The notes beneath the pieces were generated by a model that saw only the letters and a list, made by a program, of their open reading frames with translations, made no database searches and was not told where the DNA came from. 64,000 bases of DNA. Source: Vibrio natriegens NBRC 15636 = ATCC 14048 = DSM 759. Its GTDB lineage: Bacteria > Pseudomonadota > Gammaproteobacteria > Enterobacterales > Vibrionaceae. The stretch's first letter is position 1. The number at the start of each line of letters is the position of its first letter. Positions 18,588-27,802 of the stretch are shown here, piece after piece. A program made the translations under genes and the position numbers. Location of the stretch: assembly GCF_035621455.1 (NCBI RefSeq), contig NZ_CP141822.1, forward strand, positions 248,001 through 312,000. Reading direction: 5' to 3'.

Positions 18588-19206
18588 AACCTGCGCAATT
18601 TTAGGTGCGAGTGGTCATGGCAAAGTGGTGGCTGAAATTGCCGAACTAAACGGTTATCAGGACATTGTATTTTTTGATGACCGCTGGCCAGAACTACAAA
18701 ACGTCGAACATTGGTCCGTGCAAGGTAATTCAGAATCATTGCTGACTACGGCATCGAGTTTTGACCTCACAATTATTGCGATTGGCAATAACAACGTAAG
18801 GCTAGAAAAGCAGACACAGTTAATCTCCGTTGGTGCGTGTTTTTCTCCGCTAGTACACCCTCGTGCAACGGTTAGCCAGTATGCTGAATTAGGTTTTGGT
18901 ACGGTTGTAATGGCGAATGCGGTTATCAACCCTTTTGCTCATATAGGTGATGCCTGCATTATCAACACTTCTTCAACAATCGATCATGATTGCAAACTAG
19001 CAGACGGCGTACATGTTAGCCCTGGCAGCAACCTTGCCGGTGGTGTTTCCATAGGTGAATGTGCGTGGCTAGGCATTGGCAGTCAGGTTCGACAGCTTAT
19101 TTCGATTGGTTCTGGTGCAATGGTGGGGGCAGGAGCGACTGTCGTTGCTAACGTACCCGATCACCAAACTGTCGTGGGTACGCCTGCGCAAGTTTTAAAT
19201 AAATAA
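18580..19206 (+). CDS. pglD: UDP-4-amino-sugar N-acetyltransferase PglD
   Basis: A 208-residue acetyltransferase that N-acetylates the 4-amino group of the UDP-amino sugar to give UDP-N,N'-diacetylbacillosamine. The N-terminal nucleotide-binding domain has GASGHGK (9-15). The C-terminal part is a left-handed beta-helix of hexapeptide repeats containing the catalytic His136 in TIDHDC. The ATG at 18580 is used because AAGGTGGAG lies just before it; an in-frame GTG three codons upstream would overlap that site. It overlaps the end of pglC. Confidence 0.92.
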   Translation: MTKTCAILGASGHGKVVAEIAELNGYQDIVFFDDRWPELQNVEHWSVQGNSESLLTTASSFDLTIIAIGNNNVRLEKQTQLISVGACFSPLVHPRATVSQYAELGFGTVVMANAVINPFAHIGDACIINTSSTIDHDCKLADGVHVSPGSNLAGGVSIGECAWLGIGSQVRQLISIGSGAMVGAGATVVANVPDHQTVVGTPAQVLNK

Positions 19207-19257
19207 AAAAACATCCTTAAAAAACTATCTATAAATAATCTCTATTCAGGTGAAAGC

Positions 19258-20433
19258 GTGCTTAATACTCCATTTTCTCCTTGGCCTTCTTTTACTCAAG
19301 AGGAAGCCGATGCAGTGAGCCGAGTGCTGCTGTCAAACAAAGTGAACTACTGGACCGGTAGTGAGTGTCGTGAATTTGAAAAAGAATTCGCAGTGTGGGC
19401 TGGGTGTGAACATGCGGTTGCGCTGAGCAATGGCACCCTTGCGCTTGATGTGGCGCTTAAGGCGTTAAACGTAGGCGAGGGCGATGAGGTTATCACTACT
19501 CCTCGTACTTTTCTTGCTTCAGCATCTTCTATTGTTACGGCTGGCGCTAATCCTGTGTTTGCTGATGTGGACCTAAACAGCCAAGGCATTACAGCGGAGT
19601 CTATTGAGGCGGTGCTAACGCCGAATACCAAAGCTGTGATTGTCGTACACCTTGCCGGTATGCCTGCCGAAATGGATGCCATTATGGCACTGTCTGATAA
19701 GTATGGTTTTTACGTGATCGAAGATTGCGCTCAGGCACACGGCGCTAAATACAAAGGTCGTAGTGTAGGGACAATTGGTCACATCGGCGCTTGGTCTTTC
19801 TGTCAAGATAAGATCATGACAACAGGCGGCGAAGGAGGCATGGTGACTACCAACAATAAAGAGCTATGGTCGAAGATGTGGTCTTACAAAGATCACGGTA
19901 AAAACTATGACGTAATTTATAACCGTCAGCACCCGCCGGGCTTTCGTTGGCTTCATGAGAGCTTTGGCACCAACTGGCGTATGACAGAAATTCAAGGTGC
20001 GATTGGTCGCATTCAGCTTCAGCGTATGGCCGAATGGACAGAAAATCGTCAAACCAATGCTGCCCAAATAGATAAGGCTGTAGAGGGATTAAAAGTAGTG
20101 CGTCGCGTTCAGGTTCCTGATTATGCTGAGCATGCAGAATACAAACATTACCTTTTTGTTGAACCACAACATTTGGCACAAGATTGGACGCGAGATCGCA
20201 TCGTGGAGACGATGGTTGAGAAAGGTGTACCTGCTTTTCAAGGCAGTTGCTCAGAGGTCTACCTGGAAAAAGCGTTTGATAACACGCCTTGGAGGCCGAA
20301 AGAACGCTTATCTAATGCGGTTCAGCTCGGTGAAACAAGTTTGATGTTTTTAGTGCATCCGACGCTTACCGAAGCGGAAATGGAAAAAACGTGTCTGGTT
20401 TTACGCGAGGTACTGATTCAGGCGCAAGCGTAA
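19258..20433 (+). CDS. pglE: PLP-dependent UDP-sugar 4-aminotransferase PglE
   Basis: A 391-residue DegT/DnrJ/EryC1/StrS aminotransferase that converts the 4-keto sugar from PglF into the 4-amino sugar. The PLP-binding lysine is Lys185 in SFCQDK, followed by the Gly-rich TTGGEGGM. EDCAQAHGA (155-163) supplies the Asp that contacts the cofactor ring. The GTG start at 19258 is supported by an AGGTGA ribosome site just upstream. The 208-base gap to pglF contains two strong hairpins. Confidence 0.92.
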   Translation: MLNTPFSPWPSFTQEEADAVSRVLLSNKVNYWTGSECREFEKEFAVWAGCEHAVALSNGTLALDVALKALNVGEGDEVITTPRTFLASASSIVTAGANPVFADVDLNSQGITAESIEAVLTPNTKAVIVVHLAGMPAEMDAIMALSDKYGFYVIEDCAQAHGAKYKGRSVGTIGHIGAWSFCQDKIMTTGGEGGMVTTNNKELWSKMWSYKDHGKNYDVIYNRQHPPGFRWLHESFGTNWRMTEIQGAIGRIQLQRMAEWTENRQTNAAQIDKAVEGLKVVRRVQVPDYAEHAEYKHYLFVEPQHLAQDWTRDRIVETMVEKGVPAFQGSCSEVYLEKAFDNTPWRPKERLSNAVQLGETSLMFLVHPTLTEAEMEKTCLVLREVLIQAQA

Positions 20434-20438
20434 TAATA

Positions 20439-20479
20439 CGCTATCTTGAGCTCACACTGAGCATCTCAGTGCGATAGCG
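20439..20479 (+). other. Structured segment after pglE (nested hairpin)
   Basis: An outer stem CGCTATC (20439-20445) with GATAGCG (20473-20479) encloses a perfect inner hairpin CACTGAG-CAT-CTCAGTG (20455-20471). There is no T-run, so it is not a simple terminator. It lies just after the pglE stop. Confidence 0.55.
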
Positions 20480-20551
20480 ACGCAAGTGTTTAGCACAAAG
20501 CGATCATTTGCCTTTTTATAGGTTTTCTATTCAGGTTTAACACCTTCCTTC

Positions 20552-20587
20552 CCCTCAATGATTCTAAAAACCTTTGTACATTGAGGG
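20552..20587 (+). repeat. Inverted repeat upstream of pglF
   Basis: Arms CCCTCAATG (20552-20560) and CATTGAGGG (20579-20587) form a perfect 9-bp stem with an 18-base loop. It ends about 55 bases before the pglF start. Possible roles are a leader structure or an operator. Confidence 0.5.
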
Positions 20588-20641
20588 ATAGTTTCATCGT
20601 CTAGATGAGCAAATCTTTTATAACATTAAATAAAAAACATT

Positions 20642-22615
20642 ATGCAACGTCTACAATTCTTCTGGCAATTATCCCGAGCCAATAAGCGCATCGTGAGTGT
20701 GGTGACTGATGTAGGTATTATCTTCATTGCTTTTCATCTCGCACTCTTAGTACGTCTTGGCAATATCGAGAACTTTTCTAATCCTACCGTTTTAGGTGTT
20801 TTAGTTAGTGTCGCTATTATGACCGTGGCGGTATTTACTCGTCTTGGTTTATACCGTGCGGTGCTTCGCTATCTTACCTTTCAGGCCCTGTCTGTCATCA
20901 CTATTGGCGCGGTGATATCGGCACTGTTACTTGCGGCATTGGGTTTCTATAGCGGTCATCCATTTCCACGCACAGTACCGATTATTTATGGCGCATTTTT
21001 AGCGTTATTATGTGGTGGGGCTCGCGCTGTGATCCGTTCTCTTGTGGCAAAAAGTTACGCTCACAAAAGTAGAAATGTGTTGATTTACGGAGCAGGCTCT
21101 GGGGGAAGGCAGCTTGCGATGGCACTACGTGGTTCTGGTGATTACCGAGTTCGTGCCTTCATTGATGGTGATTCGACGTTAACCAACACGGTTATTTTAG
21201 GGCTACCAGTGATACCGATGAGTGATGTGATGAACATGATCAACAAGCACGATGTCTCACAAGTATTACTCGCGGTACCGAGCGCCAAGCGTTCTCGTCG
21301 TAAAGAGATAATCGATGAGTTGTCTAAGCTGTTAGTCGAGATTCGCACTGTACCTGAGTTGACTGATATCGTGTCAGGTAAAGCGAAGATCGATGAGCTA
21401 AAAGAGGTACCTATTGAAGATTTGCTAGGTCGTGATCCGGTCGCGCCTCAGCAGGTGCTGCTAGAAGCAAACATCAAAGATAAAGTTGTTATGGTAACGG
21501 GGGCGGGTGGTTCGATTGGTTCTGAATTATGTCGTCAGATTCTGCTGCAGAAACCGACCTCGATTGTGTTGTTCGAGCTTTCGGAATTTGGTTTGTATCA
21601 AATCGACAGGGAATTGAATCTTCTCAAGCAAGAACATGGTTTAAGTTGCGATATCATTCCTCTATTAGGTTCTGTCCAGCGCCAGCACCGCCTCGAAACG
21701 GCGATGAAATCGTTCAAGGTGGAAACCGTTTATCATGCCGCTGCGTATAAGCATGTTCCTTTAGTGGAATACAACGTCGTAGAAGGCGTACGAAATAATA
21801 TCTATGGCACCTATTACACGGCATGCGCAGCGATCAAAGCAGGAGTCGAGTCTTTTGTTCTGATTTCGACTGATAAAGCTGTGCGTCCAACCAATGTCAT
21901 GGGGACAACCAAACGCATGGCTGAGCTTGGGCTACAGGCACTCGCGGAGCGTGAAAATAAAAAGCCTAATGGTACACGTTTCTGTATGGTTCGATTTGGC
22001 AACGTATTAGGCTCATCTGGTTCAGTTATTCCCCTGTTTAAAAAGCAAATTGAACGTGGCGGTCCAGTTACCGTGACACACCCAGAAATCACGCGCTTTT
22101 TCATGACCATTCCAGAGGCGGCTCAATTAGTGATACAAGCTGGAGCCATGGGTAAGGGCGGGGATGTTTTCGTACTAGACATGGGTGAACCAGTTAAAAT
22201 TACCGATCTTGCGAGCAACCTTATCCACCTTTCTGGTCTTGAAGTGAAATCAGAATCGAATCCTCATGGTGATATTGAAATTCTGTTTGCGGGCCTAAGA
22301 CCTGGTGAGAAACTATACGAGGAATTACTGATTGGCGATAACGTTAAGAACACTTCCCATGAGCGGATCATGACTGCCCATGAAGTTTACTTACCTCTTG
22401 ATGAATATGAATCCTTACTAGATGAACTGGATTTTGCTTGTCATAACATGGATCACGTCCGTATTCGAGAGCTCCTATTGGCCGCTCCAACTGACTTCAA
22501 CCCTACCGATGGGATTAGTGATTTAGTTTGGAACCAGAGCCAGGTAAGCCAAACAGAGGTTAACCAAACCGAATTGGAAAACTTAACGAAGGTGGATAGC
22601 CTTGTAAGCGCTTAG
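20642..22615 (+). CDS. pglF: UDP-GlcNAc 4,6-dehydratase PglF (WbpM/CapD family)
   Basis: A 657-residue membrane-anchored dehydratase. About four membrane segments occupy residues 18-130, followed by a CoA-binding-like Rossmann domain (IYGAGSGGRQLA), a linker, and the catalytic short-chain dehydrogenase domain with TGAGGSIGSE at about 284-293. The active site has STDKA near 410 and NVMGTTKR, where Met replaces the usual Tyr, as in the PglF/WbpM/FlaA1 group. It removes water from UDP-GlcNAc to give the 4-keto-6-deoxy sugar, the first step towards diNAcBac. It is the last gene of the plus-strand capsule run; only rjg, in the opposite direction, follows. Confidence 0.93.
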   Translation: MQRLQFFWQLSRANKRIVSVVTDVGIIFIAFHLALLVRLGNIENFSNPTVLGVLVSVAIMTVAVFTRLGLYRAVLRYLTFQALSVITIGAVISALLLAALGFYSGHPFPRTVPIIYGAFLALLCGGARAVIRSLVAKSYAHKSRNVLIYGAGSGGRQLAMALRGSGDYRVRAFIDGDSTLTNTVILGLPVIPMSDVMNMINKHDVSQVLLAVPSAKRSRRKEIIDELSKLLVEIRTVPELTDIVSGKAKIDELKEVPIEDLLGRDPVAPQQVLLEANIKDKVVMVTGAGGSIGSELCRQILLQKPTSIVLFELSEFGLYQIDRELNLLKQEHGLSCDIIPLLGSVQRQHRLETAMKSFKVETVYHAAAYKHVPLVEYNVVEGVRNNIYGTYYTACAAIKAGVESFVLISTDKAVRPTNVMGTTKRMAELGLQALAERENKKPNGTRFCMVRFGNVLGSSGSVIPLFKKQIERGGPVTVTHPEITRFFMTIPEAAQLVIQAGAMGKGGDVFVLDMGEPVKITDLASNLIHLSGLEVKSESNPHGDIEILFAGLRPGEKLYEELLIGDNVKNTSHERIMTAHEVYLPLDEYESLLDELDFACHNMDHVRIRELLLAAPTDFNPTDGISDLVWNQSQVSQTEVNQTELENLTKVDSLVSA

Positions 22616-22720
22616 GCATTGTTATTCACTCGGTTGAATTACGACGTGTTTCGCATATTGAATGACGGTAACGATGGAAGGGCCTAGGTACTTAAGTCTT
22701 AGGTCTTATAAACTCCGCCA

Positions 22721-24070
22721 TCAATAAACCACCTTAAATCCTTTCTTCTCTAACTCCTTGCATAATGCTTGTTGGGCCTCGTCTTCCCCATGAATCAAAT
22801 GAATAGCTTTTGGTTGTGTGGGAATGCCAGTAATAAACTTGAGTAAATCACTTTTGTCTGCATGGGCGGAATAACCAGAAATAGTATGAATCTGAGCATT
22901 AACCTGGATTTCTTGAGCATCTATCTCAACCTCTGAATTGCCTGATTGTATCGCCTCACCTAACGTACCTTGAGCTTGATAACCTGCGAATAGCACATCG
23001 TTTCTTTCATCGGGAAGAAGTGCTTTTAAATAATTGACGATTCTGCCGCCTTCACACATTCCGGAAGCGGCTACAACAATGGCGGGTTCATCAGTTGAAG
23101 CGAGTCGGTTTACTAGGGCTTTATGCTCGGTGTGACTTTCAACTGTAATACACTGGTCGAAAGCAAGTGGATGGCGTTGATTGTCTAATCTTTGCTTTGC
23201 TTCCTGACTCCATAAGGTTTTAAAACGTCGATACGTTTTTGTCACTTCTCTTGCTAGAGGGGAGTCTAGGATGACGGGTAATGACGATGCCAATTCATGC
23301 TGGTTAATCAATTGCTCTATATCAAATAGCAGCTCTTGTGTTCGACCGACACTAAAAGCAGGGATCAGAATCACACCACCATCTTTCAACGCATGAGTAA
23401 TGATGTCGTTTAAACGCTTTGTACGTGTTGCAATGTCTTCATGTTGTCTATCGCCGTAGGTGGATTCTATAAATAGGTAGTCCGCGCGCTCTGGCGATTG
23501 TGGATCAGGCAAAAGTGGCGTATTCGATGGCCCTAAGTCACCGGAGAAAACGACAACTTCATTATTTGACAGTTTAAATTCGACATACCCAGAGCCCAAT
23601 ATATGCCCAGCAGGTTGGAAGCGGACATTTGCGAGAGCAGGGAGTTCTTCCCACTGCTGATAATCACAAGGTTTGAGTTGCTTCTTGATGATATTGAGGA
23701 CTTGTTGTCGCTGGCGGTAGTTTAAACCGAGTTGCAGTTTCAGACCGTCTTCAAGCATTAAAGGGACGAGCTCCGCCGTTGCTTGCGTGCAATATATTGG
23801 CCCTTTAAATCCAGCAGCCAGTAACCATGGCAGCCGGCCAATGTGATCTATATGAGCGTGAGTTAGAACGAGAGCTTTTATCTGATCGGTAGGAAACTCG
23901 ATATTCAGTGAGGCATTGCGTCCACCAAAACTGAGGTCCTTGCCTTGAAAGAGTCCACAATCAATCAAAATACTGCCATTGGCGAGCTTAAGCTCATGAC
24001 AGGATCCAGTAACAGTATGCTTCCCGCCATGATGGATCACACTGGCGATGTCTGATATTGGTGTCGTCAT
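22721..24070 (-). CDS. rjg: MBL-fold/beta-CASP RNA-processing exonuclease homologue (Rjg)
   Basis: A 449-residue metallo-beta-lactamase-fold protein of the beta-CASP (CPSF73/RNase J-like) group. The metal site motif is LTHAHIDHIGR (H71, H73, D75, H76). The beta-CASP region (PAFSVGRTQELL) is followed by the C-terminal RMMBL signature GYSAHADKSDL. RNA hydrolysis is expected from the family but is not established for the Vibrio protein. The start at 24070 has an AAGGAG site. In V. parahaemolyticus and V. cholerae this gene marks the right border of the O/K-antigen locus, and here too it directly follows the capsule genes, tail to tail with pglF. Confidence 0.88.
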   Translation of the reverse strand: MTTPISDIASVIHHGGKHTVTGSCHELKLANGSILIDCGLFQGKDLSFGGRNASLNIEFPTDQIKALVLTHAHIDHIGRLPWLLAAGFKGPIYCTQATAELVPLMLEDGLKLQLGLNYRQRQQVLNIIKKQLKPCDYQQWEELPALANVRFQPAGHILGSGYVEFKLSNNEVVVFSGDLGPSNTPLLPDPQSPERADYLFIESTYGDRQHEDIATRTKRLNDIITHALKDGGVILIPAFSVGRTQELLFDIEQLINQHELASSLPVILDSPLAREVTKTYRRFKTLWSQEAKQRLDNQRHPLAFDQCITVESHTEHKALVNRLASTDEPAIVVAASGMCEGGRIVNYLKALLPDERNDVLFAGYQAQGTLGEAIQSGNSEVEIDAQEIQVNAQIHTISGYSAHADKSDLLKFITGIPTQPKAIHLIHGEDEAQQALCKELEKKGFKVVY

Positions 24071-24508
24071 GCTTTCTCCTTATCTATTCAGCATAGGCGA
24101 GCAGGCTGTGAAAGAGTAAGGCTTATGTTTCAGTAGATTAGATGTAATAAGTTGGAAAAGTACTGAAATGCGATTAAGTTAGCATCAATAAACACTGTAA
24201 TAGAGAAAAGCGACAAAGAAGCGTGATTTAGGAGTTACGTACAAAGTTTTTATCGTTAGTGTATTTGCCTTGGTTTATGTATTCACAGTTAGTAGATTCC
24301 TGATGCCGCTTAGGCTCCTCGGAATGATGCTCTTGAGGGAAGGACCTAGATACTAAAACCTAGCAACTTTAACCCTAATATCCGAGCGACTCGTCACAGT
24401 TTCCAAGTTCGTGATACAATTAGCATTAAGTTCAAAGAGTTCCTCTCGTAAACACAACGTAAGCGCTTTCTGCTATCGATTACAAGAGAAAACATGTAAA
24501 GGTTAAAG
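24071..24508. other. Intergenic region between rjg and yrbL-like gene
   Basis: This 438-base AT-rich stretch should contain the divergent promoters of rjg and the yrbL-like gene. No open frame of interest is seen. A GGAAGGACCTAGATACT segment at 24338-24354 closely matches one on the other side of rjg at 22676-22692 (15 of 17 bases). Confidence 0.5.
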
Positions 24509-25153
24509 ATGCAATCAGATCATGAGTTCCAAAACTGGGCGGTCATTGGTAAGGGTACCGAGCGAGTTTGTTATCAAAATCCCAGCAACCCTGCTCAGTG
24601 TGTAAAGTTAAGTCAGAAAGACGCTGCAAAGCAAACGTATCGAGAAATTGAGTTTTTTGAGCGATTAAAAAAGAAAAACGTTCAATTCGCACATATCCCT
24701 AATTTCTTAGGGGAGGTCACAACAGAGACACGTGTTGGATTTAAGCAGCAAGTGGTTTTGGATGACAATTTGTCAGTCTCAAAGAATCTCGCACAATATC
24801 TTGTGCAGCAAGGAGATAATCTTGATATCGATAAGTTGCTGTTGGCAATTCGAGTTCTCAAAGATTACTTGCTTAAGAACAGGGTCATACCAAGCGACTT
24901 GGTGATGACAAATATATTGGTGAGGCAGGCAGAAAGCGATATCACACTTTATCTGATTGATGGATTTGGCAATACAGAGTTTATCCCGATATCTGATTTT
25001 ATCCCTTACCTGACACGTAAAAAAATCAATCGTAAGTTTAAGAAATTTCTGAGAAAGAACTTACACCTAAGTATGCAGATTAGAGATAAGGATGAAGAGT
25101 TAGCAACGTACAATCGTAAAGTTGATGAGTTTGAGTCTTTATATCTGAAATAA
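24509..25153 (+). CDS. yrbL: YrbL family protein (kinase-like fold, PhoP-network type)
   Basis: A 214-residue cytoplasmic protein of the YrbL family (PF10707), whose enterobacterial members are controlled by PhoP. The N-terminal IGKGTERVCYQNPSN and CVKLS resemble the Gly-loop and Lys of a protein kinase. PSDLVMTNILV and LYLIDGFG resemble degenerate catalytic and metal-binding loops. Kinase activity has not been established for the family. It is a single gene facing tpiA, with a shared terminator at 25212-25236. Confidence 0.8.
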   Translation: MQSDHEFQNWAVIGKGTERVCYQNPSNPAQCVKLSQKDAAKQTYREIEFFERLKKKNVQFAHIPNFLGEVTTETRVGFKQQVVLDDNLSVSKNLAQYLVQQGDNLDIDKLLLAIRVLKDYLLKNRVIPSDLVMTNILVRQAESDITLYLIDGFGNTEFIPISDFIPYLTRKKINRKFKKFLRKNLHLSMQIRDKDEELATYNRKVDEFESLYLK

Positions 25154-25211
25154 CCAGCTGTTCTAAGTTGCGAGTGTTGGTGGTTGATTAGATAGATATC
25201 TAGGAATACAA

Positions 25212-25236
25212 AAAGGGATGCATCACGCATCCCTTT
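25212..25236. terminator. Bidirectional terminator between yrbL and tpiA
   Basis: Stem AAAGGGATGC / GCATCCCTTT with an ATCAC loop. A run of T lies on both strands, so it can stop tpiA (minus) and yrbL (plus) transcripts. Confidence 0.85.
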
Positions 25237-25263
25237 GTTATTTTTACTTGTTTAAAAACAAAA

Positions 25264-26034
25264 TTAAGCTTTTGCTGCTGCCGCTGCTTTAGCGATTGCT
25301 GCGAAGCTCTTCGCGTCTAGAGAAGCACCACCAACTAGAGCACCATCGATGTCTGGTTGTGAGAAGTATGCTTCTGCGTTTTCTGGTTTAACAGAACCGC
25401 CGTATTGGATGATTACTTGCTCAGCAACTGCTTCGTCTTTCGCTGCGATTAGTGCACGGATAGAAGCGTGGATGCGTTGTGCATCTTCAGCTGTTGCTGC
25501 TTTACCAGTACCGATTGCCCAGATTGGTTCGTAAGCAATGATTGCGCCGTTTAGAGCTTCAACGCCGTAAGCGTCGATAACTGCGTTGATTTGACGAGCA
25601 CATACTGCTTCAGTTTCGCCTGCTTCGTTTTGTGCTTCAGATTCACCGATACAGAAAACTGGTGTTAGGCTGTTTTCTTTTAGGAAGTTAAATTTCTTCG
25701 CGATGAACTCGTCTGATTCGTTGTGGTAATCACGACGCTCAGAGTGGCCGATGATGATGTGAGTAGCACCGAAATCTTTCAACATTTCTGGAGACATGTC
25801 GCCAGTGAAAGCACCGCTGTTGTTTAGGTCAGTGTTTTGCGCACCTAGAATGATCTTGTTACCGCCTTCTGCGATTACGCGCTCAGCTAGATCGATGTAA
25901 AGTGCTGGTGGAGCTACTGCTACGTCAACACCTTCAACGCCTTCAAGCTCAGCGTTAAGACCAGTTAGCAGCTCAGTTACCATCGCTTTGCTGCCGTTTA
26001 GTTTCCAGTTACCCATAACTACAGGACGACGCAT
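25264..26034 (-). CDS. tpiA: Triosephosphate isomerase
   Basis: A 256-residue TIM-barrel enzyme of glycolysis that interconverts dihydroxyacetone phosphate and glyceraldehyde 3-phosphate. Substrate lysine in MGNWKLNGS (Lys11), electrophilic His in IIGHSERR, and catalytic Glu in [11 protein letters not shown] are all present, as is the phosphate-binding IQYGGSVKP. The length is that of gammaproteobacterial TpiA. It is monocistronic. Confidence 0.98.
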   Translation of the reverse strand: MRRPVVMGNWKLNGSKAMVTELLTGLNAELEGVEGVDVAVAPPALYIDLAERVIAEGGNKIILGAQNTDLNNSGAFTGDMSPEMLKDFGATHIIIGHSERRDYHNESDEFIAKKFNFLKENSLTPVFCIGESEAQNEAGETEAVCARQINAVIDAYGVEALNGAIIAYEPIWAIGTGKAATAEDAQRIHASIRALIAAKDEAVAEQVIIQYGGSVKPENAEAYFSQPDIDGALVGGASLDAKSFAAIAKAAAAAKA

Positions 26035-26297
26035 AGGAATATCTCCGTATTATCTATTAATGATTAATGTAAAAAATCTACGAAAGAATATAACAGAATA
26101 ATTTGAACAGATCATGATTGGTATCATGTCTTGTTCGGCTTTGTACATCTGGTCAGCGTAGCACTTGTTTCTGTCAGTTCTATCAAAAGCAATCGATTGG
26201 TGATCACGTAGACAGAATGATAGTTCATTCCTCGGAAATTGCAGCCTGGATTGGTATTACTACGCACTGGATTTTAATGTTGTAGAAAGGAATCAAA

Positions 26298-26645
26298 ATG
26301 CCAAATTTGGTTTTAGAGTATTCGAACTCAGTGGAAGAGCGCGTCAACGTTCAAGGTTTACTAGAAGATTTACATAGAGCAGCGTTGGATTGCGGCCTTT
26401 TTGAATTGGCATCAGTGAAGTCAAGAACACTCCGCTGTCATAACTGGCTAATAGGTGAAGAAGGCGACAGTCTGGATTTTATCCATGTAAACTTTGAGTT
26501 ACTGGCAGGGAGAACGTCAGAACAAAAACGCGCGTTATCCCGGGACTTAATGGTTGTACTTCAAGAACAAGCCAGCCATGTTCATAGCTTAACGGTGAAC
26601 ATTCGCGATATGGATGTGGAATGTTTTCAGAAAGTGGTGAACTAA
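26298..26645 (+). CDS. 5-carboxymethyl-2-hydroxymuconate isomerase family protein
   Basis: A 115-residue tautomerase-superfamily protein of the CHMI type (PF02962). The initiator Met is followed directly by the catalytic Pro (MPNLVLEYS). The body (VKSRTLRCHNWLIGEE, then FIHVNFELLAGRT) follows the CHMI pattern. CHMI acts in homoprotocatechuate breakdown, but no other gene of that pathway is nearby, so the native substrate may differ. AAAGGA precedes the ATG. It is probably a single-gene unit. Confidence 0.85.
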   Translation: MPNLVLEYSNSVEERVNVQGLLEDLHRAALDCGLFELASVKSRTLRCHNWLIGEEGDSLDFIHVNFELLAGRTSEQKRALSRDLMVVLQEQASHVHSLTVNIRDMDVECFQKVVN

Positions 26646-26771
26646 CGACCATCTTCTTCTGTTAACTCGCTGCGTGGTGACCTTTCTCACGCAGTGAAGC
26701 CTTAGTTCATCTACCCCTAGTTTTGTGATTCTGCTAACCTATTGCACGGCATTGACTTCTAGGTCTATTTA

Positions 26772-27686
26772 ATGAAACTTTTCTACTATCTTAACAACTT
26801 ACTACTCAACGTCGTTCCGTCCTTTGTTTTTCAACGGCGTAAAGCTCAATTAGAGCGCCATTTTGAACAGGATAAAGACGCGATTCAGGCTCGTGTTGAT
26901 TATTACTGTAAGCCGAATGAATTGCATGAGTTACCAAGTGATGCTATCACGCAACACTCCTATCAGCGTCGTGGCAAGAGTGCTTATTTCTATGACTTAA
27001 AGCAGTACCTGCACTATTTTCCTAAACACCTTAAGTTCGCGTACTACTTTGGCGACCACGTAAAAGTCGAGCCACAGCCAACTCTGTATAAAGCCAGGCC
27101 GACACAGGGTGACAACTCAACGTCGGTGTTGTTTAAGTTAGATAAAATGCGCCACTTTCGTTTTATTGAAGACAAAACAGAATATCTGGATAAGAAAGAT
27201 ATGGCGGTTTTCCGCGGCGCTGTTAAACAAAAACATCGCATTCGTTTTATGAACGCCATGTTTGGCCATCCACTGGTAGATGCGGGTCAATCAAACCCGT
27301 CTAAAGAGCACCCTGAGTGGAAGCAGCCGTTTATGTCCATTGAGGAGCAGCTGCAATATAAATTTCTCATTTGCCTAGAAGGGAATGACGTGGCTTCTAA
27401 CTTAAAATGGGCGATGTCTTCAAACTCAGTCGTTATCACGCCGAAAATGCGATTCGAAACCTGGTTTATGGAGGGGGCACTTAAGCCGGGTGTACATTAT
27501 ATAGAAGTTAAAGATGATTGGTCTGACTTTGAAGATAAGGTCAATTACTACTTAAAGAACCCAGCTGAAGCCAAGAAAATTTTGGATAATGCCCATGAGC
27601 ATGTTGCGCAGTTCCAAGATAAAAATAGAGAAGACCTTGTCTGTATCAAAACGTTGGAAAAGTATTTCTCTATCACTAATCGCTGA
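26772..27686 (+). CDS. Glycosyltransferase family 90 (CAP10/LpsA-like)
   Basis: A 304-residue cytoplasmic or peripheral glycosyltransferase of the CAP10/LpsA family. The KYLICLEGNDVASNLKW-type block (seen as FLICLEGNDVASNLKWAMSS) and PKMRFETWF are the family's strongest motifs, with AVFRGAVK upstream. In other bacteria LpsA-type members add core or surface sugars. Here it lies outside the capsule locus, beside unrelated housekeeping genes, so a role in lipopolysaccharide core decoration is a reasonable inference. The N-terminal hydrophobic patch could be a membrane-contact helix. Confidence 0.85.
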   Translation: MKLFYYLNNLLLNVVPSFVFQRRKAQLERHFEQDKDAIQARVDYYCKPNELHELPSDAITQHSYQRRGKSAYFYDLKQYLHYFPKHLKFAYYFGDHVKVEPQPTLYKARPTQGDNSTSVLFKLDKMRHFRFIEDKTEYLDKKDMAVFRGAVKQKHRIRFMNAMFGHPLVDAGQSNPSKEHPEWKQPFMSIEEQLQYKFLICLEGNDVASNLKWAMSSNSVVITPKMRFETWFMEGALKPGVHYIEVKDDWSDFEDKVNYYLKNPAEAKKILDNAHEHVAQFQDKNREDLVCIKTLEKYFSITNR

Positions 27687-27802
27687 TTTTTATTGATATT
27701 TTAAAACATGAAGGCTCGTCTGCTCTATGCTAGTAGTAAAGACAAACTTTTAGGCTACCAGTGCTATTTGAATGACATGTTTATTTTTTTGGGTAATTGC
27801 GA

